This document shows, in pieces, positions 1 through 7,001 of a DNA stretch of 31,988 nt. This DNA comes from a virus. Under the pieces are notes generated by a model, which did no database searches, had not been told where the DNA came from, and saw nothing but the letters and a program-made list of their open reading frames with translations. The translations under genes were made by a program, and so were the position numbers. Position 1 is the first letter of the stretch; each line of letters starts with the position of its first letter. The stretch lies in IMG/VR virus record IMGVR_UViG_3300048687_000051, positions 1-31,988 of that record; one strand, written 5' to 3'.

Positions 1-54
1 GTGCTGACCCCGGCGGGCGGGGCGGCGACCGGCCCCCCCGCCTCCACTCTGTGA
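1..54 (+). CDS. 3' end of an upstream head gene (partial)
   Basis: The first 17 codons are open in frame 1 and end at TGA 52-54, with G or C in nearly every third position, as expected of coding DNA here. The peptide is Gly/Ala/Pro-rich and carries no domain. Position just before small head proteins suggests the C-terminal tail of a capsid or other head gene, but the gene itself lies outside the window. Confidence 0.45.
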   Translation: MLTPAGGAATGPPASTL

Positions 55-66
55 AGGGAGACACCC

Positions 67-306
67 ATGCGGGTGTGCATGAAGGTGACCGTGTCCGGGA
101 CCCGCGACGGCAAGCCGTGGCCGGACAAGGGCGGCATCGTGGACCTGCCCGACGACGAGGCCAAGCACCTCATCGCCGCGGGCCTGGCCAAGGAACCCGA
201 CGCCGGGCCGCAGGCGGAGCCGGACGTCGAAGAGGCGAGCGCCCCGGCGCCCGAGACGTCCACCCCGGTCGGCCGTAAGCCGACGGCCAAGCCGAAGCAG
301 GGGTGA
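67..306 (+). CDS. Small head-region protein with disordered tail
   Basis: This encodes 79 residues. Residues 5-45 look like a compact fold with the pattern VDLPDDEAKHLIAAGLA; the rest is a Pro/Glu/Ala-rich, probably disordered tail ending in Lys-rich sequence. Small proteins of this pattern commonly sit between the capsid gene and the first connector gene in actinophages, so a minor head or head-completion role is inferred from position. The start at ATG 67 has a good ribosome site (AAGGGAG, 54-60, 6-base gap); an in-frame ATG at 79 is the alternative. It resembles the protein at 1350-1571 in layout, and the two may be distant paralogs. Confidence 0.75.
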   Translation: MRVCMKVTVSGTRDGKPWPDKGGIVDLPDDEAKHLIAAGLAKEPDAGPQAEPDVEEASAPAPETSTPVGRKPTAKPKQG

Positions 307-310
307 GGCC

Positions 311-859
311 GTGGCACTGCTGACGCTGGCCCAGGCCAAGGAGCAGCTGGACATCGAGTCGGACGCCGACGACCTCGAGCTGCAGGCGTTCATCGAAGGG
401 CTGACGGCGCCGGTCGAGCGGTACATCGGGCCGGTACTGACCCGGGAGGTGTCCGAGCACATCGAGGGCCGCAGCGACAGCATGTGCCTGACCCACATTC
501 CCGCGGTCGCCCTGGTGTCCGTGACGCCGATGCTGACGGACGGGCCCGCGCTGGACGTCGCCACCCTGGTGCTGGACGGCCCGAGCGGGATCGTCTGGCG
601 TAAGAGCGGCACGTTCGCCCGCACCCGCTGGACCGTGACGTACACCGCCGGCCGCGGCGACACTGTCCCGCCCACGATCAGCCTCGCGGCCCGGCTGCTG
701 CTCCAGCATCTGTGGCGGACCCAGTACGGTGCCGCACGCGGCCAAGGCGGCGCCGACGACTTCTCCGTATCCGAGCAGATCCCGGGCTTCGGGTACGCGG
801 TGCCCTACCGGGTGCTCGAGCTGCTGGAGCCGTACAAGCTCCCGCCGGGGGTGGCGTGA
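311..859 (+). CDS. Head-tail connector (HK97 gp6-like adaptor)
   Basis: The 182-residue product begins with LTLAQAKEQLDIESDADD, the hallmark opening of gp6-like connector proteins, which form a ring under the portal and join head to tail. The helical N-terminus (to about residue 40), the central beta region and the late RLLLQHLWRTQYG helix fit that fold and the usual length. The start is GTG 311 with GGTGAGG upstream, just after the stop of the preceding gene. The next gene overlaps its stop codon, so the two are translationally coupled. Family assignment is from sequence pattern only. Confidence 0.8.
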   Translation: MALLTLAQAKEQLDIESDADDLELQAFIEGLTAPVERYIGPVLTREVSEHIEGRSDSMCLTHIPAVALVSVTPMLTDGPALDVATLVLDGPSGIVWRKSGTFARTRWTVTYTAGRGDTVPPTISLAARLLLQHLWRTQYGAARGQGGADDFSVSEQIPGFGYAVPYRVLELLEPYKLPPGVA

Positions 860-1323
860 TGGCGACGTCGGCGGTACCCGCCACGATCGATGCGCTCATC
901 GCGGCCCTGCGGAACGCTGACGGCCTGGACGGCGTGCGGGTCATCGACGGGCCGCCTGGCGTGAACTTCACCGAGAAGGACCGCATCTACATCGGGCACT
1001 CTCCGGGCGCCGACCAGGCCACAGAGATGCAGCAGAGCTTCGCGTCTGCCGGCGCCCGCACCCGGGACGAGGACGGCACGATCGCCTGCTACATCGAATC
1101 GCGCCGCGGCGACACCGACATCCGCGCTCGGCGGCAACGCGTCTTCGAGATCCTCGCCGTGGTCGAGAACGCGCTACGTGCCACGAACCAGAGGCCGGAC
1201 GCTCCCACGCTGGGCGGCACTGTGCTGTGGTCCGACCTCACGGCGGGGGCTCTGCTCCAGGTCCAGGAGAACGGGACCCTGGCCGGTCTGTCCTTCACGG
1301 TGCACTTCCGCGCCCGCATCTGA
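859..1323 (+). CDS. Tail terminator / neck protein
   Basis: The 154-residue protein starts at ATG 859, overlapping the TGA of the connector gene by one base. It has an N-terminal helix (ATIDALIAALRNADGL), a central strand region (RIYIGHSP) and a C-terminal stretch ending LSFTVHFRARI. Size, composition and place between connector and tail tube fit a tail terminator (gpU/gp9-like), the ring that stops tail-tube growth and docks to the head. No catalytic motif is expected or seen. The exact neck role (terminator or head closure) cannot be settled by eye. Confidence 0.65.
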   Translation: MATSAVPATIDALIAALRNADGLDGVRVIDGPPGVNFTEKDRIYIGHSPGADQATEMQQSFASAGARTRDEDGTIACYIESRRGDTDIRARRQRVFEILAVVENALRATNQRPDAPTLGGTVLWSDLTAGALLQVQENGTLAGLSFTVHFRARI

Positions 1324-1349
1324 ACACCCCACCCCTTGAGGAGTACGCC

Positions 1350-1571
1350 ATGGCGCGAGTGCGCTACATCGGCGCCGAGCCGGTCACCGTGCCGGAGCTC
1401 GGCAGCAGGACGGTCCAGCCCGACGAGCTGGTCGAGGTACCCGACGAGCGGTACGAGGGCTACGTCTGCCAGATCGCGACATGGGAGGCGGTCGAGGAGC
1501 CCAAGGCCACCGAGCCTGCCCCCAAGAAGACGACGGCGGCAAAGTCCGCTTCCACCTCGAAGGAGGTCTGA
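1350..1571 (+). CDS. Small protein before the tail tube
   Basis: This 73-residue protein starts at ATG 1350 behind GAGGAG (1338-1343). Residues 1-48 form a compact segment with VQPDELVEVPDERYEGYV; residues 49-73 are a Lys/Ala/Thr-rich tail of low complexity. It resembles the protein at 67-306 in layout: a small beta-type head with a charged tail. Its 3' end carries the AGGAGG that serves the tail-tube gene. The function is unknown, but position suggests a tail or neck accessory protein. Confidence 0.65.
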   Translation: MARVRYIGAEPVTVPELGSRTVQPDELVEVPDERYEGYVCQIATWEAVEEPKATEPAPKKTTAAKSASTSKEV

Positions 1572-1574
1572 GTC

Positions 1575-2561
1575 ATGGCGATCGGATCCGGGCTCGGCGC
1601 GCAGATCGGTATCGCTGCCGAGTCGTCCTACGGCACCTATGCGGCGCCGACGAAATTCGTGGAGTTCACCAAGGAGTCGCTGCAGCTGAAGAAGGTGACG
1701 GCCCAGTCGCAGGGCATCGCGGCGAACCGGCTGCTGGCCCTGGCTGACCGTCGTGTGGTGACGCAGCGGTCGGGCTCGGGATCGCTGGAGATGGAGGTCA
1801 CCAACAAGGCCATGGGGGTCTTGCTCCAGAGCCTGATGGGGACGTCGGTGACGCCCGTTCAGCAGGCGACCACGGCGGCCTACCTGCAGACGCATCTGCT
1901 CGCGGACACGGTGGGCAAGAGCCTCACTGTCCAGAAGGGCGTGCCCCTGACCACGGGCGCCGTGACGCGGAAGAACTTCCTGGGCTGCAAGGTCATCAGC
2001 GCTGAGTTCAGCTGCGAGGTCGGCGGCATGCTGACCGCAGTATTCGAGATCGACAGCAAGGACTGCGAGGAGACCAGCGTCCTGGCGGTCGCTACGTATC
2101 CGTCCATGAGTCCGTTCCATTTCGCGCAGATGAGCCTCAAGACGGGCGCCTACGCATCGGAGGTGGCGCGCAACGGTGTCCGCAAGGTCAGCGTGAAGAT
2201 CGAGCGCCCGCAGGCCACGGAGCGGTACTACGCCGGCCAGTCCGGCACGAAGGCCGAGCCGATCGCCAACGACCTCGTCAAGATCACCGGGAGCCTGGAG
2301 GGGGACTACGTCGACACGATCCTCGACGACCTCCACACCTCGGACGCCACGACCTCGCTCATCTGGGACTTCACCGGTCCTGTGATCGCGTCCACGCACT
2401 ACGAGCGGTTCACGGTCAAGCTCCCCGCGATCAAGGTGGACGACGCGCCGCCGACGGTCGAGGGCTACGACATCGTCAAGCCGACGTTCGCGTTCACCGG
2501 CCTGTACGACGGCACGAACCAGCCGAGCATCGAGTACATGTCCACGGACATCACGCTGTAA
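1575..2561 (+). CDS. Major tail tube protein
   Basis: The product (328 residues) starts at ATG 1575 with AGGAGG at 1561-1566. It opens with the typical tail-tube N-terminus GAQIGIAAESSYGTYAAPTK, in which a new strand pattern begins after a Gly-rich lead, and continues as an all-beta protein with many VT/SGS strands (for example SGSLEMEVTNKAMG). Such proteins stack as hexamer rings around the tape measure to build the flexible tail tube. Its place before the chaperone genes and tape measure is canonical for siphoviruses. The length is somewhat above that of lambda-type tubes and may include an extra surface domain. Confidence 0.85.
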   Translation: MAIGSGLGAQIGIAAESSYGTYAAPTKFVEFTKESLQLKKVTAQSQGIAANRLLALADRRVVTQRSGSGSLEMEVTNKAMGVLLQSLMGTSVTPVQQATTAAYLQTHLLADTVGKSLTVQKGVPLTTGAVTRKNFLGCKVISAEFSCEVGGMLTAVFEIDSKDCEETSVLAVATYPSMSPFHFAQMSLKTGAYASEVARNGVRKVSVKIERPQATERYYAGQSGTKAEPIANDLVKITGSLEGDYVDTILDDLHTSDATTSLIWDFTGPVIASTHYERFTVKLPAIKVDDAPPTVEGYDIVKPTFAFTGLYDGTNQPSIEYMSTDITL

Positions 2562-2573
2562 GGGGGTCGCCTC

Positions 2574-3089
2574 ATGGCTGTCTCCTCGGTGCAGATCCTC
2601 GGCACCGGCCAGCTCCTGGTTCTGTCCAGGCAGCTACGCGCGGCGTCCGGGGCGCCGGTGCAGCGCAACATGGCCCGCCGCATCAGGCGGGCCGCCGAGC
2701 CCCTGCACCGCGATCTGCAGAACACGGTGCGCACCCTGCCGATGCGTTCGCAGGGCCGCCGTGCGGGTTCGCGCGGCGGCCCGTCCCCGACGACCCGCCC
2801 GTTCCGGGCCGCGATCGCCGCAGCGATCCGGATCAGCGTCCGTACCAGCAGCGCCCCCGGGGCCCGGGTCTTCCTCGACAAGGGGCTCCTGCCCCGGGAC
2901 ATCTCCGTCGGTGCGGTCCAGCAGATGAACAACGGCAGGCTCCGGCACCCGGTGTTCAACAACCGCAGCCGCTGGACGAACCAGTACACGCCGTCGAACT
3001 GGTGGGACCAGACGGTCCGCTCCCACACCCCCCGTATGACCGCCGAGGTCGCACGCGTCCTGGACGACGTGCACCGCCAACTCAGTTAG
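2574..3089 (+). CDS. HK97 gp10-like neck/tail completion protein
   Basis: The 171-residue basic protein starts at ATG 2574 behind AAGGGGG (2560-2566). It has a long N-terminal helical part (MARRIRRAAEPLHRDLQ), an Arg/Pro/Gly-rich middle and a motif RHPVFNNRSRW...TPSNWWD followed by a C-terminal helix, the pattern found in gp10-like proteins (the R-H-P-x-F motif plus late Trp). These act in head-tail joining. It sits after the tail tube here and not before the terminator as in HK97, which is a mild order change. Confidence 0.65.
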   Translation: MAVSSVQILGTGQLLVLSRQLRAASGAPVQRNMARRIRRAAEPLHRDLQNTVRTLPMRSQGRRAGSRGGPSPTTRPFRAAIAAAIRISVRTSSAPGARVFLDKGLLPRDISVGAVQQMNNGRLRHPVFNNRSRWTNQYTPSNWWDQTVRSHTPRMTAEVARVLDDVHRQLS

Positions 3090-3097
3090 GAACCGCC

Positions 3098-3625
3098 GTG
3101 ATCGTTCAGTACGCACCCGAGGGCGGCGACGCCGAGCGCTACGACGTGCGCAAGCTTCTGACGTCCGAGGCTGCGGCCGTGGGCCGGGTGCTCGGCATGA
3201 AGTGGCCCGAGGTGAAGGAGGCCCTGGGCGACGACGACCCGGAGGCCATGCGCGCCGTGGCGTGGGTCATGCGCAAGCGGCAGGATCCGCAGCTGAAGTT
3301 CGGCGACTTCGACCCCGGCGTCGACGAGGTCTCCTCTCTGTGGGACCGCAAGGAGATCGACAGCTTCGTCACCGAGGCGTTCAAGGTCCAGGGCAAGGAC
3401 GAGGAGCGCGACGTCTTCATGCGGATCCTCGTCCGCAACGCCGCGGACCAGGACCACGCCGAGGCCCTGATCAAGGAGCACGCCGACGAGGCCGCAGCCT
3501 TGGCCGCTGGTGAGGCCCCAAAAGAGCCGTCGCCCGTGAGCCCGACGTCGGAGAACTCCGAGACGAGTACCTCTTCCTCTTCGCTCACCTCCTCCACCTC
3601 GGACCAGCCGCTGTCGACGCCCTGA
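3098..3625 (+). CDS. Tail assembly chaperone, short form (gpG-like)
   Basis: The 0-frame product is 175 residues from GTG 3098, with AGGA at 3087-3090. Residues 1-135 are acidic and helical (DVRKLLTSEAAAVGRVLGMKW), as in gpG-type chaperones that bind the tape measure and recruit tube subunits. After residue 142 the 0-frame turns into a Ser/Thr/Pro-rich low-complexity tail, the usual sign that selection acts on the overlapping -1 frame. The frame upstream of 3098 is open but has no ribosome site and overlaps the preceding gene heavily, so the GTG was preferred. Confidence 0.8.
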   Translation: MIVQYAPEGGDAERYDVRKLLTSEAAAVGRVLGMKWPEVKEALGDDDPEAMRAVAWVMRKRQDPQLKFGDFDPGVDEVSSLWDRKEIDSFVTEAFKVQGKDEERDVFMRILVRNAADQDHAEALIKEHADEAAALAAGEAPKEPSPVSPTSENSETSTSSSSLTSSTSDQPLSTP

Positions 3626-3699
3626 CCGTCGACGACTTTTACCGGCTGGTCAACGCCATCGACGCCCACCAACGGGCTCAGCAGTCCGGAGGTGAGTGA
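3098..3699 (+). CDS. Tail assembly chaperone, frameshifted long form (gpGT-like)
   Basis: A -1 slip at CCCAAAA (3517-3523) joins the first 142 codons to the -1 frame at 3523, which stays open for 58 codons and stops at TGA 3697-3699, giving 200 residues. The extension is real-looking protein: it starts RAVAREPDVGELRDEYLFLF and ends with AVDALTVDDFYRLVNAID, which resembles the T domain of gpGT proteins. Its stop overlaps the ATG of the tape measure gene. The slippery heptamer is in the correct phase (C CCA AAA). The frame logic is read directly; the frequency of slipping is unknown. Confidence 0.85.
3517..3523 (+). other. Programmed -1 frameshift slippery heptamer CCCAAAA
   Basis: The heptamer fits X XXY YYZ in phase with the chaperone frame (codons CCA 3518-3520, AAA 3521-3523). 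A short GTCG/CGAC pairing lies a few bases downstream (about 3529-3546) and might act as a stimulator, but that is weak. Confidence 0.85.
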
Positions 3700-6600
3700 T
3701 GGCCGATCGTCGCCTGTCCTTCCTGCTCGACGGCCGTGACGGTCTCTCCCGCGTCCTGGACCGGGCCGGGGACAACGCGGTCCGTCTGCACCGCCGGTTC
3801 TCCGCGGCGACGACGAACACGACCATCGCGTTCAACCGGCTCACCGGGGCCGCGGACCGCAACGGCCGGCAGATCACCGCGTCCATGCGCAACGGGCAGG
3901 CGGCAACCGCCCGGTTCACCACGGACGCCAACGGCCGGCTGCGTGACCTGCGCGGCCGGTTCGTCGCGGCGGGCGCCGGTGCCCGCCAACTGCAGGGCGA
4001 CATGAACAACCTGCGCGGCCCGATGCGCGGTGCTGCGGCCGCGACCGGCGAGGCCAGCGCGGCGGGCGGGGCACTGGGCCCCGTCTTCGGGGCGGTCGCC
4101 GCGGCGATCGGGCTGTCGCTCCTGCCCGCGCTGGGCGCCCTCGTCCCGATGATGGCCGGTGCAGGCCTGGCCGCGGGCACCCTGAAGCTGGGGTTCTCCG
4201 GCATCGGTGACGCCGTCACCGCGGCAGGCGAGGACAAGAAGAAGTACCGCGAGGAACTGAAGAAGCTGTCGCCGGAGTCCCGCAGCCTCACCAAGGAACT
4301 GGTGAAACTGAAGGACGAGTTCGGCGACGTCGGCAAGGACATCCAGAAGGTCATGCTGCCCGGCTTCACCCGGGCCCTGAAGGACGCGCGACCGGTCGTC
4401 GACATCCTCGGCGACGGCATGGTCCAGCTCGGCCGCGGGTTCGGCGAGGCGGCACGCGGTGCGGGCCGGCTGTTCCGGTCCGGCGGGTTCCAGGCGGACC
4501 TGAAGACGAACCTGAGCTTGGGCATGTCGTTCGTGCGGGAGCTCGGCGGCGGGTTCGGTTCCCTGCTCCGCGGACTGCTCGATTTCGGAGCCAAGTCCAA
4601 GCCCACCCTGAACGCCTTCAGCACCGGGCTGTCCGGTCTGCTCGGCAAGGGCGGCGGCGGCCTGGTCGGCATGTTCCGCGGCCTCGAGGTCGGCATCAGC
4701 GGCAGCGCAAAATTCCTCGACGGCCTCTTCTCGATGATCAACCAGGTGCTGCCTGCGATCGGCCGGTTCGCCGGTGAAGTCGCCCGCGCCACGGGGCCGC
4801 TCCTCGGCGAGGCGTTCAAGCTTGCCGGTGACACCGCAGCCTCCGGGTTCGACACCCTGGGCAAAGCGATGAAGGGGCTCAGCCCCGTCTTCAAGGACCT
4901 CGGCTTCGGGGTCCGCGCCACACGGGAAATCTTCGCCATCATCGCCCCGACCATCCGGGACGTCGGAGCTGCGATCTTCGGCAGCCTGCTGCCCAGCTTC
5001 TCCTCGATCGACCAGGCACAGGGCCCCCTGCAGCGGCTCAACGGGTGGATCCAGGCAAACAAGGGATCCATCCAGGAGATGGCCCGCATCATGGGCAACG
5101 GCTTCGTCGACATGGCCAGCGCCGCAATCCAGCACCTGCCGGGGATGCTCGGCATCTTCAAGGTCGTCACAGGTGGGATGGTCGCCGCGCTCGGCGGTGT
5201 CCTGCACGCCGCGGCGTCCGCGTTCGGCTGGATCCCCGGGATCGGCGACAAGCTGAAGGGCGCCGACAAGGCGTTCGCCAGCTTCCAGACGGACTTCATC
5301 TCCGGACTGGCCGCAGCCCAGCAGTCGGCGCAGACCTTCGCCGACAACGCCCTGCCCAAGCTGCAGGCCGGCAAGCTGAAGATGGACATCAACAGCTGGA
5401 ACACTCAGATCGAGACGGCCAAGGCCAAGCTGAAGACGGTCCCGCCGTCGAAGCAGGCCGCGATCCGGGCGACCATCGCCGACCTGCAGAACAAGGTGGC
5501 CGCAGCGAAGCGGGACCTGTCGACCTTGCAGAACCGCGTCATCACGGTTACGACCAGGTTCGTCACGGTCGGGGACTCCAGCGCCGCCCGCAACGGAGCG
5601 TCGCACGGCTCGGCCCTGAAGTACGCATCGGGTGGTCTGGTCGGCTACCCGGGCGGCGGCATGGTCACCGGCCCCGGTACCGGGACGTCGGACAGCATCC
5701 TGGCCCGCGTCTCCAACGGCGAGTTCGTCATCAAGGCGAAGTCCGTCGCCCGGTACGGTGCCCGGTTCCTCGCCGCGATCAACGAGGGCCGCCTGGGCAT
5801 GGCGGCCACGGTCGGCAACGCGGGCGGCAGCATGGCCGGCGCCGGAGCGGAAGCCGGGCGCGGGCTGCAGGCAGGTCTCCGGGCGTCGGTGTCCGGGGTC
5901 GACGGCGCCGCGCGGGTCATGGCGGCCGGGGTCGAGGCCGGGGTGCGGGCAGAGCTGGAGATCGCGTCTCCGTCGAAGAAGATGAAGGCCCTGATGAAGG
6001 ACGTCGGGAAGGGCCTGATCCTCGGCCTGACCGGCGAGAAGTCGAAGATCGCTGCCACCGCGAAGGACCTGGTCGCAGACATCTGGGCTGCGTGGAAGGG
6101 CGTCAAGACCAGCAAGGACTCCGCCCTGGTCGCGATGGTGAAGCGGGACACGGCCAAGCTCCAGAAGCTGGCGTCCGCCCGGGACAAGCTGGCGGCCACG
6201 TTCGCCGAGGCCGGGCAGTACGCGGTGTCGCTGAAGGCCAACGCCCAGCAAGCCGCAGGGCTCGGCAACCTGGGGATGTCGGACGAGGAGGTGACCGCGG
6301 GCGGCATCCAGGCCGGGCTCCAGCAAAAGCTGGCGCGCGTCAACCAGTTCGCCCGCTACGTCGCCGACTTGGCCAAACGTGGCCTGTCGAAGTCCCTGCT
6401 GCGGCAGGTCATCGAGATGGGCCCGGACGCCGGGTACGCCTACGCGTCGGCCCTGTCCGGGATGAGCAAGAGTGCTCTGGCCGGGGTCACCGCGACGCAG
6501 ACCAAGTTGGACACCGCGGCGAAGAATGTCGGCAACATGGGCGCCGACCTCATGTTCGACAGCGGCGCCAACGCCGGGAAGGGCTTCCTGAAGGGGCTGT

Positions 6601-6998
6601 CCTCCCAGCAGGCCGCCATCGAGAAGCAGATGGTGACAATCGCCAAGGGCATGGACAAGGCGATCCGCAAGGCCCTGGGGATCAAGAGCCCCTCGACCGT
6701 GGCAGCCGAGTCCGGCGGGTTCTTCACCAAGGGCCTGGGCGTCGGAGCCATCAAGCAAATCCCCTTCCTCGACCGCGCGGTCACCAAGGTCACCGACCGA
6801 ATGTCCTCGGCCCGCCCAGCCGTCGGCCGGCCCGCAATCGTCGGGGCTGGAGAGGGAGCGGGACGACAGACCGTCATCGAGAACCACTTCCACATCGAGG
6901 CCATGGACCCGCTCTCCGCAGCTCGCGAAGTACAGAAGGTCCTGGTCAGGCTCGGCCGTAATCAGGGCACAACGATCACCCTCACCCCTGGGAGGTAG
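3699..6998 (+). CDS. Tape measure protein
   Basis: The product has 1099 residues from ATG 3699; GGAGGTGAG lies just upstream, and the in-frame GTG at 3696 is less likely. It is the longest gene here and follows the frameshifted chaperones, as in nearly all siphoviruses. Hydrophobic stretches lie near residues 124-164 and 482-520, often found in tape measures that insert in the host membrane. Near residues 648-697 is the common motif block GTSDSILARVSNGEF, and SPSKKMKALM (about 751) and SPSTVAAESGG (about 992) match the repeated S-P-S motif of Gram-positive phage tape measures. By the usual 1.5 angstrom per residue rule the tail would be about 165 nm. No peptidase or lytic transglycosylase motif was recognised. 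Confidence 0.92.
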   Translation: MADRRLSFLLDGRDGLSRVLDRAGDNAVRLHRRFSAATTNTTIAFNRLTGAADRNGRQITASMRNGQAATARFTTDANGRLRDLRGRFVAAGAGARQLQGDMNNLRGPMRGAAAATGEASAAGGALGPVFGAVAAAIGLSLLPALGALVPMMAGAGLAAGTLKLGFSGIGDAVTAAGEDKKKYREELKKLSPESRSLTKELVKLKDEFGDVGKDIQKVMLPGFTRALKDARPVVDILGDGMVQLGRGFGEAARGAGRLFRSGGFQADLKTNLSLGMSFVRELGGGFGSLLRGLLDFGAKSKPTLNAFSTGLSGLLGKGGGGLVGMFRGLEVGISGSAKFLDGLFSMINQVLPAIGRFAGEVARATGPLLGEAFKLAGDTAASGFDTLGKAMKGLSPVFKDLGFGVRATREIFAIIAPTIRDVGAAIFGSLLPSFSSIDQAQGPLQRLNGWIQANKGSIQEMARIMGNGFVDMASAAIQHLPGMLGIFKVVTGGMVAALGGVLHAAASAFGWIPGIGDKLKGADKAFASFQTDFISGLAAAQQSAQTFADNALPKLQAGKLKMDINSWNTQIETAKAKLKTVPPSKQAAIRATIADLQNKVAAAKRDLSTLQNRVITVTTRFVTVGDSSAARNGASHGSALKYASGGLVGYPGGGMVTGPGTGTSDSILARVSNGEFVIKAKSVARYGARFLAAINEGRLGMAATVGNAGGSMAGAGAEAGRGLQAGLRASVSGVDGAARVMAAGVEAGVRAELEIASPSKKMKALMKDVGKGLILGLTGEKSKIAATAKDLVADIWAAWKGVKTSKDSALVAMVKRDTAKLQKLASARDKLAATFAEAGQYAVSLKANAQQAAGLGNLGMSDEEVTAGGIQAGLQQKLARVNQFARYVADLAKRGLSKSLLRQVIEMGPDAGYAYASALSGMSKSALAGVTATQTKLDTAAKNVGNMGADLMFDSGANAGKGFLKGLSSQQAAIEKQMVTIAKGMDKAIRKALGIKSPSTVAAESGGFFTKGLGVGAIKQIPFLDRAVTKVTDRMSSARPAVGRPAIVGAGEGAGRQTVIENHFHIEAMDPLSAAREVQKVLVRLGRNQGTTITLTPGR

Positions 6999-7001
6999 CG
7001 C

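Noticed and set aside
1089-2399. Long open frame on the - strand opposite the tail tube
   Set aside because: Shadow of the tail tube and flanking genes; no recognisable protein features.
3678-6893. Very long open frame on the - strand opposite the tape measure
   Set aside because: It mirrors the tape measure through high GC at third positions; composition is Arg/Gly/Asp-rich with no domain or ribosome site.
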